The position numbers were made by a program, and so were the translations under genes. A stretch of DNA of 64,000 nt from Eupeodes corollae (taxonomy: Eukaryota > Arthropoda > Insecta > Diptera > Syrphidae): assembly GCF_945859685.1 (NCBI RefSeq), contig NC_079148.1:22021946-22085945 (forward strand), given 5' to 3'. The notes beneath the pieces are model-generated. The model searched no databases. It was not told the DNA's origin and saw only the letters and a program-made list of their open reading frames with translations. Positions 21,079 through 33,440 of this stretch are shown here, piece by piece (the first letter of the stretch is position 1; each line of letters begins with the position of its first letter).

Positions 21079-22985
21079 CGTTGACGTTTCCCACAGCAAT
21101 AGTGCTTGCGGCCGATGCGATGGCAGAGATGTTACAATTTTTGTTTTCGGTTATTTTAATTTTGTCGTTGATTTTTTTTATTTTGTATGTTTCACAGAAT
21201 CCAAAATAATGGAAGGCACTTTATCTTTTTGTTGAAGGTTTTTTTTTTGGATTTTATATTTTTTTAGTGAATAAATCTTGAGCACTGTTGTTTGGGAGAG
21301 ACGCGTACATTTGGTTTGTTAGCGCAAGTAGGTCGGTTTACAAAGAGTGAATGTGCGGCGGCGTTGTTATACGACACAATTCAGAGAGGAAACCGAAACG
21401 ATATGAATGTCAGTTGATTACAGAGATTTTTGTTTTTGGTTTGTTCTTTATTTTTATTTGATTCTATCTTTTTATACCTGTGTGGAAAGAGGATATATGT
21501 ATTTTTTACATTTTTTGAATTTGAATAGAACAAGAGAGCTTTTGCGTCACATGAATTGATTGCGAATGTGACAGCAGCAGCGTTGAATGCGTAAAATAAA
21601 ACGGAAAAACAATTGACATTTTACTGGAGTCTGTGTTTTTTTTGGTGACTAAGCTGTCACATGCGTTTTCCTTTTTATTTTATGTTTTGGGAGGGGTGGG
21701 ATAAAGGGGGAGGGAAAATTCTTTGCAATTTTGTCATTTTTTTGTTGTTTCTCATCCGTTAGTATTTGTTGTGCTGATGAACGACGACGAGAGCAGAGTA
21801 ACTTAATCCGGAAGTTATTTTGTGGTATGATATCTACTTAAGTATGCTGGAGGAATTAGGTCGGTCGCATATGGGTTTGAATAGGAAATGAAGCCCAGAT
21901 TTACACAAAAATAAAAACACAAATTCGAGGAATATAATCATAGGAGGTATATTATTTTCAACACACGTGGGTAAACAAAACCAAGTACACATACCTAGAT
22001 ACCATCAATGTCATTTTATCTGGTTAATTTAAAATACAAAAACAAATAAAAAACAAAACACAAAAATAATAAAATATTTATAAACAGAGGGATTTATTTA
22101 CTCGCAGAGCTCGAAAGTGCGATTGTGGCCCTTTTATAATTCGTAATTTATTTTTATCTCATCAAAGAGTTGATTGATGTCCGTTTTTTTATTTTTACTC
22201 CTTTTTTTTGGACTTTGGAATTGTTTTTTGTTGATTTGGTGGAATTCATCATCATCATGATTGTTTAAATCACTAAGCGAAACAAAACAGCGATTTAAAT
22301 AATTTAATCCTTGAAAATGAATCCCTTTTAATCGGTTAATTTTTTTTTCACTTAACTTGGGTATCTACTATAAAATAATACGATTGTTTGTTAAGCTTAG
22401 GGATTGATTTAATTATTTAAAACAATACAAAAAAAGAACAAAAGGTTGACTAATGACAGAGAGTTAGGATGAATAAGTGTGGACATATGTAAATATTAAG
22501 TTGGAAATAAAAACCCTTTAATTGTCACCAGGAGAGACGATTTTTATACGAAGAAGAATATAAGGGAAATTGAAACAGTTAAAGGGTATTTTTGTCTTAT
22601 TTTATATTCAATTGGTTAGTGTTGAATAAAAATAACTCTTTCAACTTGAAAACGTGTTCATTAGAATACAAACTTGTGCTTTAAGGGATAAGGTAATGTA
22701 CTGATCAAAAATATTGCTCTAATAGAAACAAATATCAATGAAGACAGAAAAATAGAAATATACATGCGTTAAAAATTATTTTAAAAAAGATAGAGCTCAG
22801 GTTCTGGAAAACCAACGATTTCAGTTTTTAAAAAAGATCAAACAATTTTTCGGAGATATATTTTAACTATTTTTTCGCACATTTCCGTTGGTATCTCGGC
22901 TATAATTTGGGCAATACCGGGTTTTATTGTGTTTTTAGTTTAAAGAATTTGAGGGGAAGAACAGTTTTTTGCGTATCATCACCGG
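21079..22985. other. upstream region of the host exon, then AT-rich DNA
   Basis: This contains the likely 5'UTR and promoter side of the exon at 20413-21078, which reads leftwards. It includes GCGGCG-type GC-rich patches (about 21300-21370), poly-T runs and a (CAT)n run near 22240-22260. No further exon, TATA element with a supported start site, or mobile element was recognised. Confidence 0.4.
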
Positions 22986-22989
22986 AAAA

Positions 22990-24078
22990 AAACCTAAGGG
23001 TTTTAAACCACCCTATTAAACTGGAAACTAAATATTGAAGTACGGGTTAAGAAGGCATGTGTTGCCTTCTACGCCTGCAGCAAAACTTTCGGCAAAAAGT
23101 GGGGACTTCAGTCAAAGATGATCTTAACATATGGGTCGATTGTGTGGTGGCCTGCTCTTAGCAAAGCCTATAATATTGATAAGCTAAAGAAGGTTCGGAG
23201 AACAGCTTGCATTAGCACCACAGGGGCCATGCGTACTTGCCCAACGGACGCCTTAAACGTTATTTTGGATCTTCTACCAATCGGCCTTTTTATTAAATAT
23301 GTACATAGTTTCCTGCAGCGCTATTAGGCTGAAGAAATCAAACAGCTGGCTGTCAAAACCCTATGGTCACAGCAACACAACAAAATTGATTCCCTCAGAT
23401 ATTATCTCGGTAGACACTGACTACTGCACTCCTACTTTGAGCCATAGTAAGGGTTTTAACGTTATTTTCCCATCCAGAGAAAATTGGAAGGATGACATCG
23501 TGTCGATAGGATTCGACACAACCATCTTTACTGATGGTTCTAAGATGGAGTGCGGAGTTGGTTCTGGGATCTTTTCTGAGTCCCTAAATGTACCTAAATC
23601 CTTTAGGCTTCCTGACTTTGCTAGCGTTTTTCAGGCTGTACTGCTGGTAATAACGGAGGCATCTAAGATACTAAAACAAAGCCCAAACCAAAACCTAAAT
23701 GCGGCTATCTTCACAGACAGTCAGGCAGCTGTCAAAGCCATTAACTCGGCCACATCCTCATCTAAATTGGTCCAGCAATGTCGAGATGAGCTTGCAAGCC
23801 TGAATATTTACCTCGGCGTCATCCTGATATGGGTTCCGGGCCATAGTGATATCGTGGAAAATGAACGGACTGACGAGCTAGCCAGGCAAGGATCGACCCT
23901 TCATAGCTCGCTTGCAGAAATGGTTATCATTCCTCTTGGTGCTATGAAGGGTAAAATCTTTTCTATCTACCAAACTGAATCAAACCGAAGGTGGAGCAAT
24001 TTACCCAACTGCATTATATTTAGGAAGATATGGCCCACCTATAACAAAACCCGTACAAACGACGCACTACAGCGGTAA
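22990..24078 (+). pseudogene. Loa-type LINE 3' part with RNase H domain
   Basis: It starts in the RT thumb (LNWKLNIEVRVKKACVAFYACSK, about 23020-23090) and continues LTYGSIVWWPALSKAYN and VRRTACISTTGAMRTCPTDALNV, typical of RNase H-bearing LINEs of the Loa/R1/Jockey group. After a frame change at about 23310 a 259-codon frame holds the RNase H domain: IFTDGSKM (first Asp), SVFQAVLLV, where the catalytic Glu is replaced by Val (codon 23638-23640), IFTDSQAA (second Asp) and WVPGHSDIVENERTDELAR. The frame stops at 24078, before the gag-like tail. The 5' end is truncated. Confidence 0.85.
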
Positions 24079-24174
24079 TTGGATCTCAGGCTAGGTTGCC
24101 TTGAGATCGCCATTTTTACCCTAAACCACATGATTTCAGTGTCAATTAACGTCAAAAGAATACCAGGAAAATAC

Positions 24175-24420
24175 TCATGGAAAAGATTCAGGACGCCCGC
24201 CAGTTTTGTGTAGCTTGTCGCGCACGTCTTGTAGGTACCATATATCGTCCAAGTCAGGGTCTTCAATCGCAGGCAAAGAAAATGTAGTAATTCGACCATA
24301 TCGCTCCGTGACCATCTGCCTATTGGTATCTTTAAAGAAATACTGCCAAATGCCACTTTGTATTGATGCAACGATACCTTTGCAACTGACTTGAAAAATC
24401 AGGAACATTTATCGTAAATG
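24175..24420 (-). pseudogene. mariner transposase fragment (catalytic region)
   Basis: The minus strand reads IVASIQSGIWQYFFKDTNRQ, then MVTERYGRITTF, LPAIEDPDLDDIWYLQD. This parallels the mariner stretch GPYFFxD..VTVNGxRYR..LPxLEDxxLDxMWFQQD, so it ends at the second catalytic Asp. It is a short dead fragment directly behind the LINE. Confidence 0.65.
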
Positions 24421-24499
24421 ACAAAAATTCATCTAATATGTTTGCATTTGAAATGACTGTTGAGATTGACAGTCCTTAGTGTACTAGCGTACAGTCCTC

Positions 24500-24810
24500 A
24501 AATATCAGCGCTAACAAATTGAAACCACGAAATTATTGCAATTTTTCTTTAGTGTTTGTATAACTTTATTAAAACGTTCGAAACTTTGAGGAGGAAGTAT
24601 TTCGAAGAGATCTAAAGAGCTATCGTTTCGTAACTGAAGTAGAAGCGAATTAAAATCAATGACGATGAGAAAATAAATGATTCGGATATAAGTTAATAGA
24701 TGCCCAAATAAACACCCAACAAGAGTGTCAATTATTCATATTTAACTAGGGTTCCTCAAGGCTGTCATTTAGGACCTCTATTTTCAATAACTCGAAGATT
24801 TAAGATTTTT
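24500..24810 (+). pseudogene. LINE reverse-transcriptase scrap
   Basis: At 24745-24790 the sequence encodes TRVPQGCHLGPLFS, a Jockey-like RT motif. The upstream ~230 bp closely parallels 25395-25640 (blocks 'gaaaataaatgattc', 'caagtatttcgaagaag'). Stops are frequent. Confidence 0.6.
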
Positions 24811-24837
24811 TGTTTGTTTTTTTTTTCTACAAAAGGT

Positions 24838-25200
24838 ATGTATCCAGAGAGGAAAAAACAATTTTCAAATTTCCAATTAAATCATTTGGCGTTTTATTTC
24901 CATGGTCTTCAATCACCAGCCAAGAAAAGTTATCAGTCTTTATGAATTGACGGTAACCGTCTGCTCATCTTTTAGTAAATCCGACGAAATGTCACTTTGT
25001 ATGGATTCAACAACAAAAATCGGTATTTTTTTCGAATAGGATTCTTTTTTTCAGCTGGCTTCAATTGTTGCAAATATTGGGATATTGAAATAGAAGCAAT
25101 ATTTTCGACTAAGCCTGCATAACGATGATCTTCTGCCCTTACTACTTCATTAACGCTTCTACTTCCTTTAAATTTCTTCACAATTTTAAGGATTCTTTGC
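24838..25200 (-). pseudogene. mariner transposase, internally deleted remnant
   Basis: From about 25170 the minus strand reads KKFKGSRSVNEVVRAEDHRYAGLVENIAS, corresponding to the mariner linker region (FxxTGSV..RxGRPR...ENIA). After a deletion it resumes with a degenerate SIQSD..SDLLKDEQTVTVNS block near 25000-24950. The second block is homologous to the fragment at 24175-24420. Confidence 0.6.
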
Positions 25201-25394
25201 TATTGTTGTCCTATTGTCCATTACAGCAACTATAAACAACGCGTAATGCATAAAATCGAATGTTTCAATAACCACTTTTATAATAAGTTTTAATAACTAA
25301 AACAACTATTAAATTACCAAGCAATTTGCTATCGTAAATGGAAAAAAAAGTCATCTTCTTTGTTGACATTGAAAATGACAGCTGAAATTAAAAC

Positions 25395-25660
25395 CAATGT
25401 AATTTTTCTTAAGAGCTTGTATAACTTTCCTACGAAGTTTAAAACATTCAGGAACAAGTATTTCGAAGAAGTATTAAGAGTTTGGATTTTGTACCTAAAA
25501 AGAACCCAATTTAAATAAATGACGATAAGAAAATAAATGATTCCCAAAGTAGTTTAAAGAAGCACAAATATTAACTCAAAAAGGAATTAAATTTTTCATA
25601 TTTGACTAGAGTTCCACAGGGCAACCATTTAGGACCTCTACTTTTTATTACTCGTACATT
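25395..25660 (+). pseudogene. LINE reverse-transcriptase scrap, second copy
   Basis: TRVPQGNHLGPLLFI is encoded near 25605-25650. It is the parallel copy of 24500-24810. A SINE follows shortly after. Confidence 0.6.
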
Positions 25661-25711
25661 TAAGTTTTTTTGTTTGTTCTTTTTTTTAGACACATGGTTT
25701 TTAATCTAACA

Positions 25712-25966
25712 AAAAGGATTATAACTCTCAACCATTCCTGTGTGCGAAAACTTTTTGTCAGGGGTGAAGGGGACCTACAGTCTTACGCTAATTTAGGCCA
25801 ATTTAAGAAAGCATTGTTTATGACAAAAATTATGTTTGAAGAATTTGTCAATTTCTCGCAAGAGGCAGTACCCGTGCAAAAAACTTAAGATGGCACAGGC
25901 AGGGACTAAATCCAAAAACTCTGTCATGAAAGTCCTACTCACTAACCATCACGCCACGGGTACTAC
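25712..25966 (-). mobile_element. tRNA-derived SINE with 17-bp target duplication
   Basis: It is flanked by TGGTTTTTAATCTAACA (25695-25711) and TGGTTTTTAATCTGACA (25967-25983), with one mismatch. The minus strand begins with the tRNA-like head 'agtacccgtggcgtgatgg', and the body matches the other SINE copies. The last 3' segment with gcgccacc is missing. Confidence 0.85.
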
Positions 25967-26049
25967 TGGTTTTTAATCTGACAATACTTTCTTCGAAGTT
26001 GGTCTCTTTTGAACAACAGTTGAAAATCGTGCAAGTTTATTACCAATAT

Positions 26050-26520
26050 AATAGATCGTGAACCGATACAGCCAACGAAACAATAAAATAATTGAAGGAA
26101 ACTTTTGGTGTAGCATGGCCTAAAAATTCGTGCGATTTATCGCTGCTAGACTATTTTTCGTAGGAATATGTAAAGTTGCTTGTCTACGCAAATAAGCCTG
26201 GGGCCATTGACGCTTTGAAAGAAGAAACGCATTAGAGCTTACATAAGGCCTTAATTTATGTCAAAATTAGTGGAACTTTTGGTGAGCGCATTACCTCGCA
26301 TCGCGGACCTATAGCGTGGCTTAAAAATTCGTGCGGATTAATCACTGCTACACTATTTTTTGTCGAAATACGTAAAGTTACTTGTCTTCGGATATAAGCC
26401 TGAGGCCATTGACGCCTTGAAAGAAGAAACGCATTAGCGCTGACATAAGGCCTCAATTTCTGTCAAAATTAGTGGAAACTTGGCCATCTTGGCTAGAATT
26501 TGATCAAGCCCGCTGCACCA
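26050..26520 (+). pseudogene. mariner C-terminal remnant with internal tandem duplication
   Basis: A readable part is LKETFGVAWPKNSCDLSLLDYF (third catalytic Asp block), then EYVKLLVYANKPGAIDALKEE. About 185 bp later the same segment recurs (GTFGERITSHRGPIAW, NSC, KVTCL, GH..LERRNA in shifted frames). Stops occur in both units, so this is not functional. Confidence 0.75.
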
Positions 26521-28529
26521 CTTTTTTTAAATTATGAAGCTAAATTCTTGGCCAGAACAATTACTAGCCCTATTCTAGTATCGTAAAATTCTCTGACTTA
26601 TACAATTTTTTTTTATTTTACATTTTAATGATACAAAGTTCGCATAAATCGGTTGCAACTCCGGAAAATTTGTTCAACAAACAGTTAAAAAGAGAAAAAT
26701 TAAAGTGATATTTCTTGAATTGCTAATATTTCTTAAAATTCGGAGAAAATTAAGTTTCGATCGGATATTGTGATAAGAATGTGTTTTATTTTTTCTTAAA
26801 AACCACACGTCTAAAAAAAAACATTCAAAAGGCTCTAATATCCTTGATGTATGTATTCATACCGAACAATAATTGGTTTTCAAAAGTCCAATTAAATCAT
26901 TTGTCGAATTATTTCTTGGAACTGCAAGTTTTAATAATATCACAAAAGTTATTCTCAATGCTAAATGAACATTTTATCAGATTGTTCTTAACTCAATTTT
27001 ATAAAAGCGATGAAAACAAACAAACTCATAAAAATGAGCTCATAGTATGGCAATGAACTAAACCAAGAATAAACTAGGTATAACCCTATTATCTTCTTTT
27101 AATTAAACCACAAATCTTTTGTTTTAACTCCTTGTAAGGATTACTGTACTCTCTGTACAAGGTGCATACATTATTTATACTTGACAATTCATTTAGGTTA
27201 AGTAGGTCAAACTGTTAAATTATTTATATTCTTTTTTCCTTTTATTTTGTTTTATTTGACTTTATCAAAGGAATTTATGTAAATTCAAGCTTACATTCGT
27301 TACGAATATGTGTATAGAAATAGTTAGTTCTATTAATTAAAAGAAATAATTGCATTTGAATGCGCTATTCTTGGATGGGTGAGATAGGAAGTTATAAGTA
27401 GATAATTATTATTCTCAAAGACTTGCTTCATATGTATGCGATCACGCATAGTATAAGACTTATGTGTATAAAAGGCACATCAAAGTTCATTGGATAATAA
27501 GTTTGTATATTACTTAAGTGAAATGTAGTTTAGCATAATAATAAGCTTTTAATGGATCCAACTAACAAGGTGCATAATAAGCTTCTGTTTAAATTTGAAC
27601 TACAAACCCATGTCAATAGGTCAAGTATAAAAATACTTGGGCAAGAAATGGCGTAAACTTCTTTATGGAAGTATCAAGATACATTTCTCACGATGAACAA
27701 GTGATATAAAACAAATGTTATTTATAGAACTATTAATTGGTGACTGGTACTCTTAGGCAAAGTTTGCTGATCGAAATGAATGTGCACTTTGCTTTCTACA
27801 GGTTGTAGTAAAATGTCACTTTCATCCATGATAAGAAGCTTAACTTAAGATTCTTCAATTACAAATTTAAGTTTACAAGTGTATTCAATGGTGATTACAA
27901 CTTACAAGTGTTTAAATCAAAGTTCAAATGATTGATTGATTTATTATAACAAGCTTACAGCATCGTGATCTTTTATATCAGTAAAAAATAACATAACACC
28001 GGAAGTGATAAATGGTATAACAAATTTTCTATGATCACTGTTTATGCGTTATGCAATTTATTTTATTCATTAAGGCCACACACTTTTTATTCGTGGTACA
28101 AGTGGGCACCTATAAACGTTATATCAAAGTTGTTAGAACATGCAAAACTATGAAATAAGTTTTAACAAGTCGTCTCGGCGTCATGTTTTATTATTATTAA
28201 AACCATTATAATTTATTATGCAATAGAAAAGAAAAACTAATGACAGTAATTTGCTATGACAATATAATCACAATTTTCAATTGAATCGTGTGCGGTAAAT
28301 ATTATTACAATACAATATTAGATTTTCACAAAACAACACGGGATCGCAATCACAGCCAATTCAAATTAAATGTTACCTTAAATTTGAAATTTTCAAAGCA
28401 ATTTAAGAATATTTTTGTTGATATTATTACAACTTAACAAGTCATTAGATCAAAATTAAATGAAAAATGGAACTAAAATAAGGATATCGTGATTTTAATA
28501 AAACTCGTACAATAAAGAAAATAATACAC
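26521..28529. other. AT-rich unique-looking DNA
   Basis: About 2 kb without a transposon hallmark that I recognise. The 91-residue frame at 26781-27056 has no domain and begins in low-complexity DNA. No RNA gene was seen. Confidence 0.5.
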
Positions 28530-28870
28530 AAAATTTTAGTCAAGTGGTCACTAAAGCTGGGTCCAATACATTCCAGCTAAGAGGCCTAATTTTCGACAAT
28601 ATCTGCAGCATTTGGGCAGTATGTTTTTTTTTTACAAAGGTGTCAAACTGCTCGGGCTTATCTGCATAAACAAGAAACGACACATAACCGCATAAAAAAT
28701 AGACGAGTGGTAATAAATCGCAAGATTTTGCAGGTGACTTCGCAGACCCACGACATGCAAAATTTTCAGAAGTAAGTCTATTCATAATGAAATGGCAAAC
28801 CGAACTGAGGACAAATCAAGTGACAGCTGTCAAAAAGAACAACTCAGAAAAAAGTATTGAGAGATTGAAC
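28530..28870 (-). mobile_element. mariner deletion derivative, MITE-like
   Basis: The ORF at 28540-28785 starts MNRLTSENFACRG (the mariner N-terminus) and passes straight into SAKSPAKSCDLLPLVYFLCGYVSFLVYADKP, the C-terminal block normally about 230 residues further on. The whole middle of the gene is gone, including two catalytic residues, and the LDYF Asp reads Val. The leader beyond 28786 resembles the mariner 5' leader at 297-340. Terminal repeats could not be fixed. Confidence 0.75.
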
Positions 28871-29699
28871 ACCATATGTTTTAAAAATAAAATGCACGAA
28901 CCTGCTCCTTTATGCAGAGTCTATTTAAAAAAGTAGCTATATAAGATTTAAAAATATACCTGTAAAATAAGTTTGTCCTTAAAGATATAAATGCCATTTA
29001 ATTTGTCAAAATAACTCCATTTTTAAGGCTCTCCATAAGGTCTCAAAACCAAGAGAATTTTCCGTAGACCATGCGAATTGTATTCTATTCAATATTAATT
29101 TATAATTTGTTCAAATCTTAAAATTTGATTATAATAAAAATATGAAATACTCGGAAAATATTATGTTAAGGGAATGGTTTGTGTATTTGAATGAACTTAT
29201 CGAATACACAACATTTTTTGTCGGTAAGCTAGTTTCATCCCAAGACACAACTCATCCTAGGACAACTCATTCCGGAAATGAAAAATATTTGCAAGCATAC
29301 TTAAAGAAAACAATTGTTTGTGTATTCAATTTTCATATTTGGAGAGCTTTATTTAAATTTCATATTAGAAGAACCAGGATGGAAAATAAATTATCTGAAG
29401 ATAAGAAAGAGGCAGAACATGTTTGTTTGAATTGTAAAGCGATCGCCTATTGGTTGTGTAGTTAGGTAGGTGTATAATAGGAATAAAGAATAGTTCATTG
29501 GCGCGCTCAGATTTATGCAGATAGATAGATATAGACATTTTAATGATGATAATGAAGGAATGTCATTGGTGGGTAGAAGGTACTTACTAGAATCCAATCA
29601 CACTCCTTTTCTACAAGTTTTTAGCGCAAACATGGAGTTATTCGAAGGGTTTCATTTTTAATACCACGCTACATATGCAGCTGTCATTTTTGAAGCTCT
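28871..29699. other. no recognisable feature
   Basis: AT-rich DNA. The 107-residue frame at 29142-29465 has no recognised domain and no intron or promoter support, so I do not call it a gene. Confidence 0.45.
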
Positions 29700-30510
29700 T
29701 TATTTTGATAACAAACAATTGCAAGATCTGCTATTCGCCTGACAGGTCGTAGCAGTGGATTAACAGTAACAATAAGTATTTAGAATCAATTCCAAAGCAC
29801 ACAGTATACACCATCTCATAACTGCAATTTGACAGAAACTTCAAGACTTCTATACTTTCCAGATATTTCTGAGAGGATAGGGCTTGCCTGGAAGACGAGT
29901 TATCCAGTTTTATACAGATGGATCAAAAACAAAAGGAGGGGTTTGTGGAGGTTTGTACTCTGAACGTCAGAAATTTAATCTCTATTTCCGCCTTTGCAAT
30001 GATTGTAGCATGTTCTAGGAGGAACTTTTTGCGATAAAAGAAGTCTTCTCCTGGCTCAAAGAAAACTTCATATCAACATCTGATATCCGTATTTTCTCAG
30101 ATAGTCAGGTCTCTATCAAATCTCCGGTGCTTAGTATCTCTAAGCCGATCGCATATAAGCTCGATAATCGGTGTCATAACCGGACATTGTCTAATAGCAA
30201 ACTACGTCACACAGCTAAGCGTATTTTCAAATGACTTTTGCAGAAGCTGTATGGATGATAAAGAGGACAAAGCAGTCCTTAGACAATTATTCTGTAACGA
30301 TCTTAACGATCTCAATCATATTAACATAATCAGCCTCTCATGTTTCGTAAGGGACGCAAACTGGTTTCATTGAGCTTAGAAGAAAGCCCGAAGATTCATG
30401 TGGTATCACAATGGGATATTAAACTGGTCTAGGTGTGTCCTATTCCATCACGTACAGCCACTTTAACCTTACCAAACCAAGTGTGCAAATAATGAAATCA
30501 AAGAACTGAG
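29700..30510 (+). pseudogene. Loa-type LINE 3' fragment with damaged RNase H
   Basis: It begins near an AIRLTGRSS-like stretch (about 29730) and continues FYTDGSKTKGGVCGG (first RNase H Asp, about 29905), SMF.EELFAIKEVFSWL (catalytic Glu kept, but preceded by a stop), and IFSDSQVSIK (second Asp). The WVPGH segment is deleted. The gag-like tail DFCRSCMDDKEDKA follows at about 30240. The 3' tail 'catgtggtatcacaa' to 'cagccactttaacc' matches the 3' end of the copy ending at 39250. Confidence 0.8.
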
Positions 30511-32731
30511 GTTGGTCGATTTACAGCAAGGAATTGTCACACTTAGAGCTTTGAAAATCCAAGTTTGATAGTATTTAAGCCTCTAAATTTTCAATGTGCT
30601 AATGTTTGGTACGGTTTTCGGGCCTTATTTATGGTGGTTTATGACAACTGATTTGTTATGGCAGGAAGTGAAAGATGTTTAATGAATGCTAAACAGGATT
30701 GCAACAAAACATTAGCAATGTTGGTAAAAGTTTTCTGACCGTAAAAGAGAAGTTCATTCCTCTTTAGAATATAAAATAAACCATCATTGATTGTTTGAAA
30801 AATACGCACTCTCTTATTTAAAAACCCAGTATAACATAATCAAAACATTTTAAGAACAAAAAAATTGCGTATACACCCAAGTGTACCAAAATACGTTTAA
30901 AGTCGTTTTTCAATTGATAGCAATACGGGGTGATTCGCGTTTTTAAAACTCAAGCTTGTCATTGGGTTAATTTAACTGTGAGTGAGTATTTTCATTTATA
31001 AATAGGTATTTTTTTAGTGGCTCTACCACACTATACCTTCCAAAACATCGGATTAATCCGATTTATTTCTAAATTCGTTGAACTCAACCTCCACCTGTAC
31101 ATAAATACAAACGAAAGTGCAGCTTTAGAAAATAAAAACAGAAAAAAGGTTAGAAATTGCAACAGATTAAGATTGTTTCAATGGGTTTTCAAAGCTAAAA
31201 TTGAGTTAGAGAAGTTGAATGTGCATACGAAGTATTCATTCTTTGATGTTTCTTATTTGATTTCAATACCTAACAACCTAATGACGGTTGATTAAATGCC
31301 AACTATCGTTTGACTTTTAAAAAGAAAACCAATTGAAAGTTCAAAGTTTTATTAAAGAAATAAAAGAAATCATGATTCATACAAAACAAAAAATAAAAGA
31401 GACGTTCCATCCAACTCAAATAGAACTAAATCTTTACACTATAAAGTTGCAACTTTTGTAAACTAATTCTTTACTCGTCGTCGTTGTCGTTCTCGTAGCA
31501 CTTCAAAGGCAAAATGTTCAACACTTTCTTATTCCACAACTGAGGACGTTTTAGAGTCAAAACATTAAACATTCTCTTTTTTGCACAACTGTTTCAAGCA
31601 TCTTTTATAACTATTATTAATAATAGTTTTGTCTGTGTTTTTAAATATTTCTTCAGAACTTATTTTTGAACAAACATCAAACAGTGCTGATCTCTATCAT
31701 TGTTTTGCGGAGCGGAAAAATAATAATAACAATAATAAGCAGCCAGTCATTTGAATATCGCAGCATCAAATAGCACCCTAACTACATCACAATATTCTCT
31801 TTGTACTTGAGAGAGTAAATTTTTATTTCCGGCTTTCAAATCACGCCTCGTTCCGCGTCGTCACGTCGTCAGTAAAGCCGCCAGCTGCCAACAGTCGCTG
31901 TCAACAACGAGTCTTTGTTATGCCGCTAAAGCTGCTGACTGCTGCTACTACGAATGTATATAAGTTACGATCTAGACACTGCAATGACAATCACTATACT
32001 GTCTATTTTAAACTATCAAAAGCAATTTGCAATTTGTCAAATTTCATACAAACCATATACTGCTGAATAAGAGCGATAATCATACCTAAATCATGCAATA
32101 TTGCAGCAGTTGCAACTTCCAATTGTCAATTTTATTTCAAAACTAAAAGGGGTGTACCTAAACCAAACCCTTCTACAATGTATATTTCCGATTGCCTTGC
32201 CGCTCCGGAAAAAATGCTTCCCAATAACATAAAGACGGAGCATTGTAGATTGTCGAACGTGTCAAGATTATCTGATTAGTTGCTTCGGTTTTGGATTTGG
32301 GTTGGTTTTGAGGATTGAAATATTCTTTATACCAACATCATAGAGTTTTATCAATCTAACACGACAACGATGGCTGACTGTGTTTGCCTTTAAAATGAAC
32401 CAACATCATCAGCCGGCAGCACAACTTCCGTTCGGAATTGTCTGCATTATGGAGAAAATACTAAGCGATTCCGTTTAGGAAATTCGAATAACGAGCTACA
32501 GTGATGTTCAAAAAAAATAAATTCGAACAAAACAGGTAAAAGGGTGTTTTTGTAGCTGCATGAGAAGTGTTTATGGTCGTATCGAAGTGTTACACTTTCC
32601 ATCTATCACCCCTAAGCTGAGACAATAAGTATTTTTCTTTTGAAGCACGTCGAGTACGCTCTGAACAGTGTCTTATCAGAGCTCAATGATTTCTCTATGA
32701 AACACAATAGGGTTGCCGTGTGCTGAACTAG
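30511..32731. other. mixed AT-rich DNA with one GC-richer patch
   Basis: No element or gene is supported. A GC-richer patch at 31840-31980 contains a 48-codon frame (ATG 31920 to stop 32064-32066) and TATAAG-like sequence. Nothing connects it to other exons. The 92-residue frame at 31017-31295 is unrecognised. Confidence 0.4.
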
Positions 32732-33440
32732 CTTAAAAATTGTGGAAAAGCTCAAAATCGGAATAGCTCAAATAGTAGCCTAACTTTAAGCAACAAATTT
32801 GAAAGCTTCAATTATTGTAGCTCAATTATGATTGTGCTTCAAACTAAATTTTCCAGTCAACTTTAGTAAAAAAAATATTCCAAATTCAGAAAAATAGCCC
32901 AATCTGTCAAACCTGCCTATCACTAAAATTCATATTGCTGATATACAAGAAGAAAGTAGTACAACAGGTGCGAACAGAACTTGCTCAATATCCCAATTTA
33001 ATAATTGTGGCAACGCCCAAAATCGGAATAGCCCAAATAATAGCCTTATATTGAGCAACAAATTTGCAAGCTTCAATTAATTAATTATTCAGATTTAGAT
33101 TTGGGCTACTTGTAGCTCAATTATGATTGCGCTTCAACTTTGGAAAAAAATATTCCAAATTCAGATAATTAGCCCAATCTGCCAGTCTACTGTTAAAATC
33201 TGTATAGCTAATATACAAAGACAAAAATGGAACAACTGCTACCACCACAACAAGCTTAATATCCCTATTTAAAAATTAAAAAAATTGTAGCCCAAATAAT
33301 AGCCCAATTTCAATTTAAATAAAATCTAATAGCTTCGATTAAAATTTATTCAGGTTTGTATTTGGGCTAATTATAACTTTCATAGTTGAGGACAAAAATA
33401 GCCCAAGCTTCGAAAAATAGCACAAGCTCCGAAAAATAGC
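32732..33440. repeat. degenerate tandem repeat, unit ~268 bp, ~2.6 copies
   Basis: Unit starts are near 32732, 33000 and 33269. Shared blocks in the first two units include 'ctcaaaatcggaatagc/cccaaaatcggaatagc', 'agcaacaaatttg.aagcttcaatta', 'gtagctcaattatgatt' and 'atattccaaattcaga'. Many short repeats of tagcccaa run through all units. No coding frame is kept. Confidence 0.75.
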
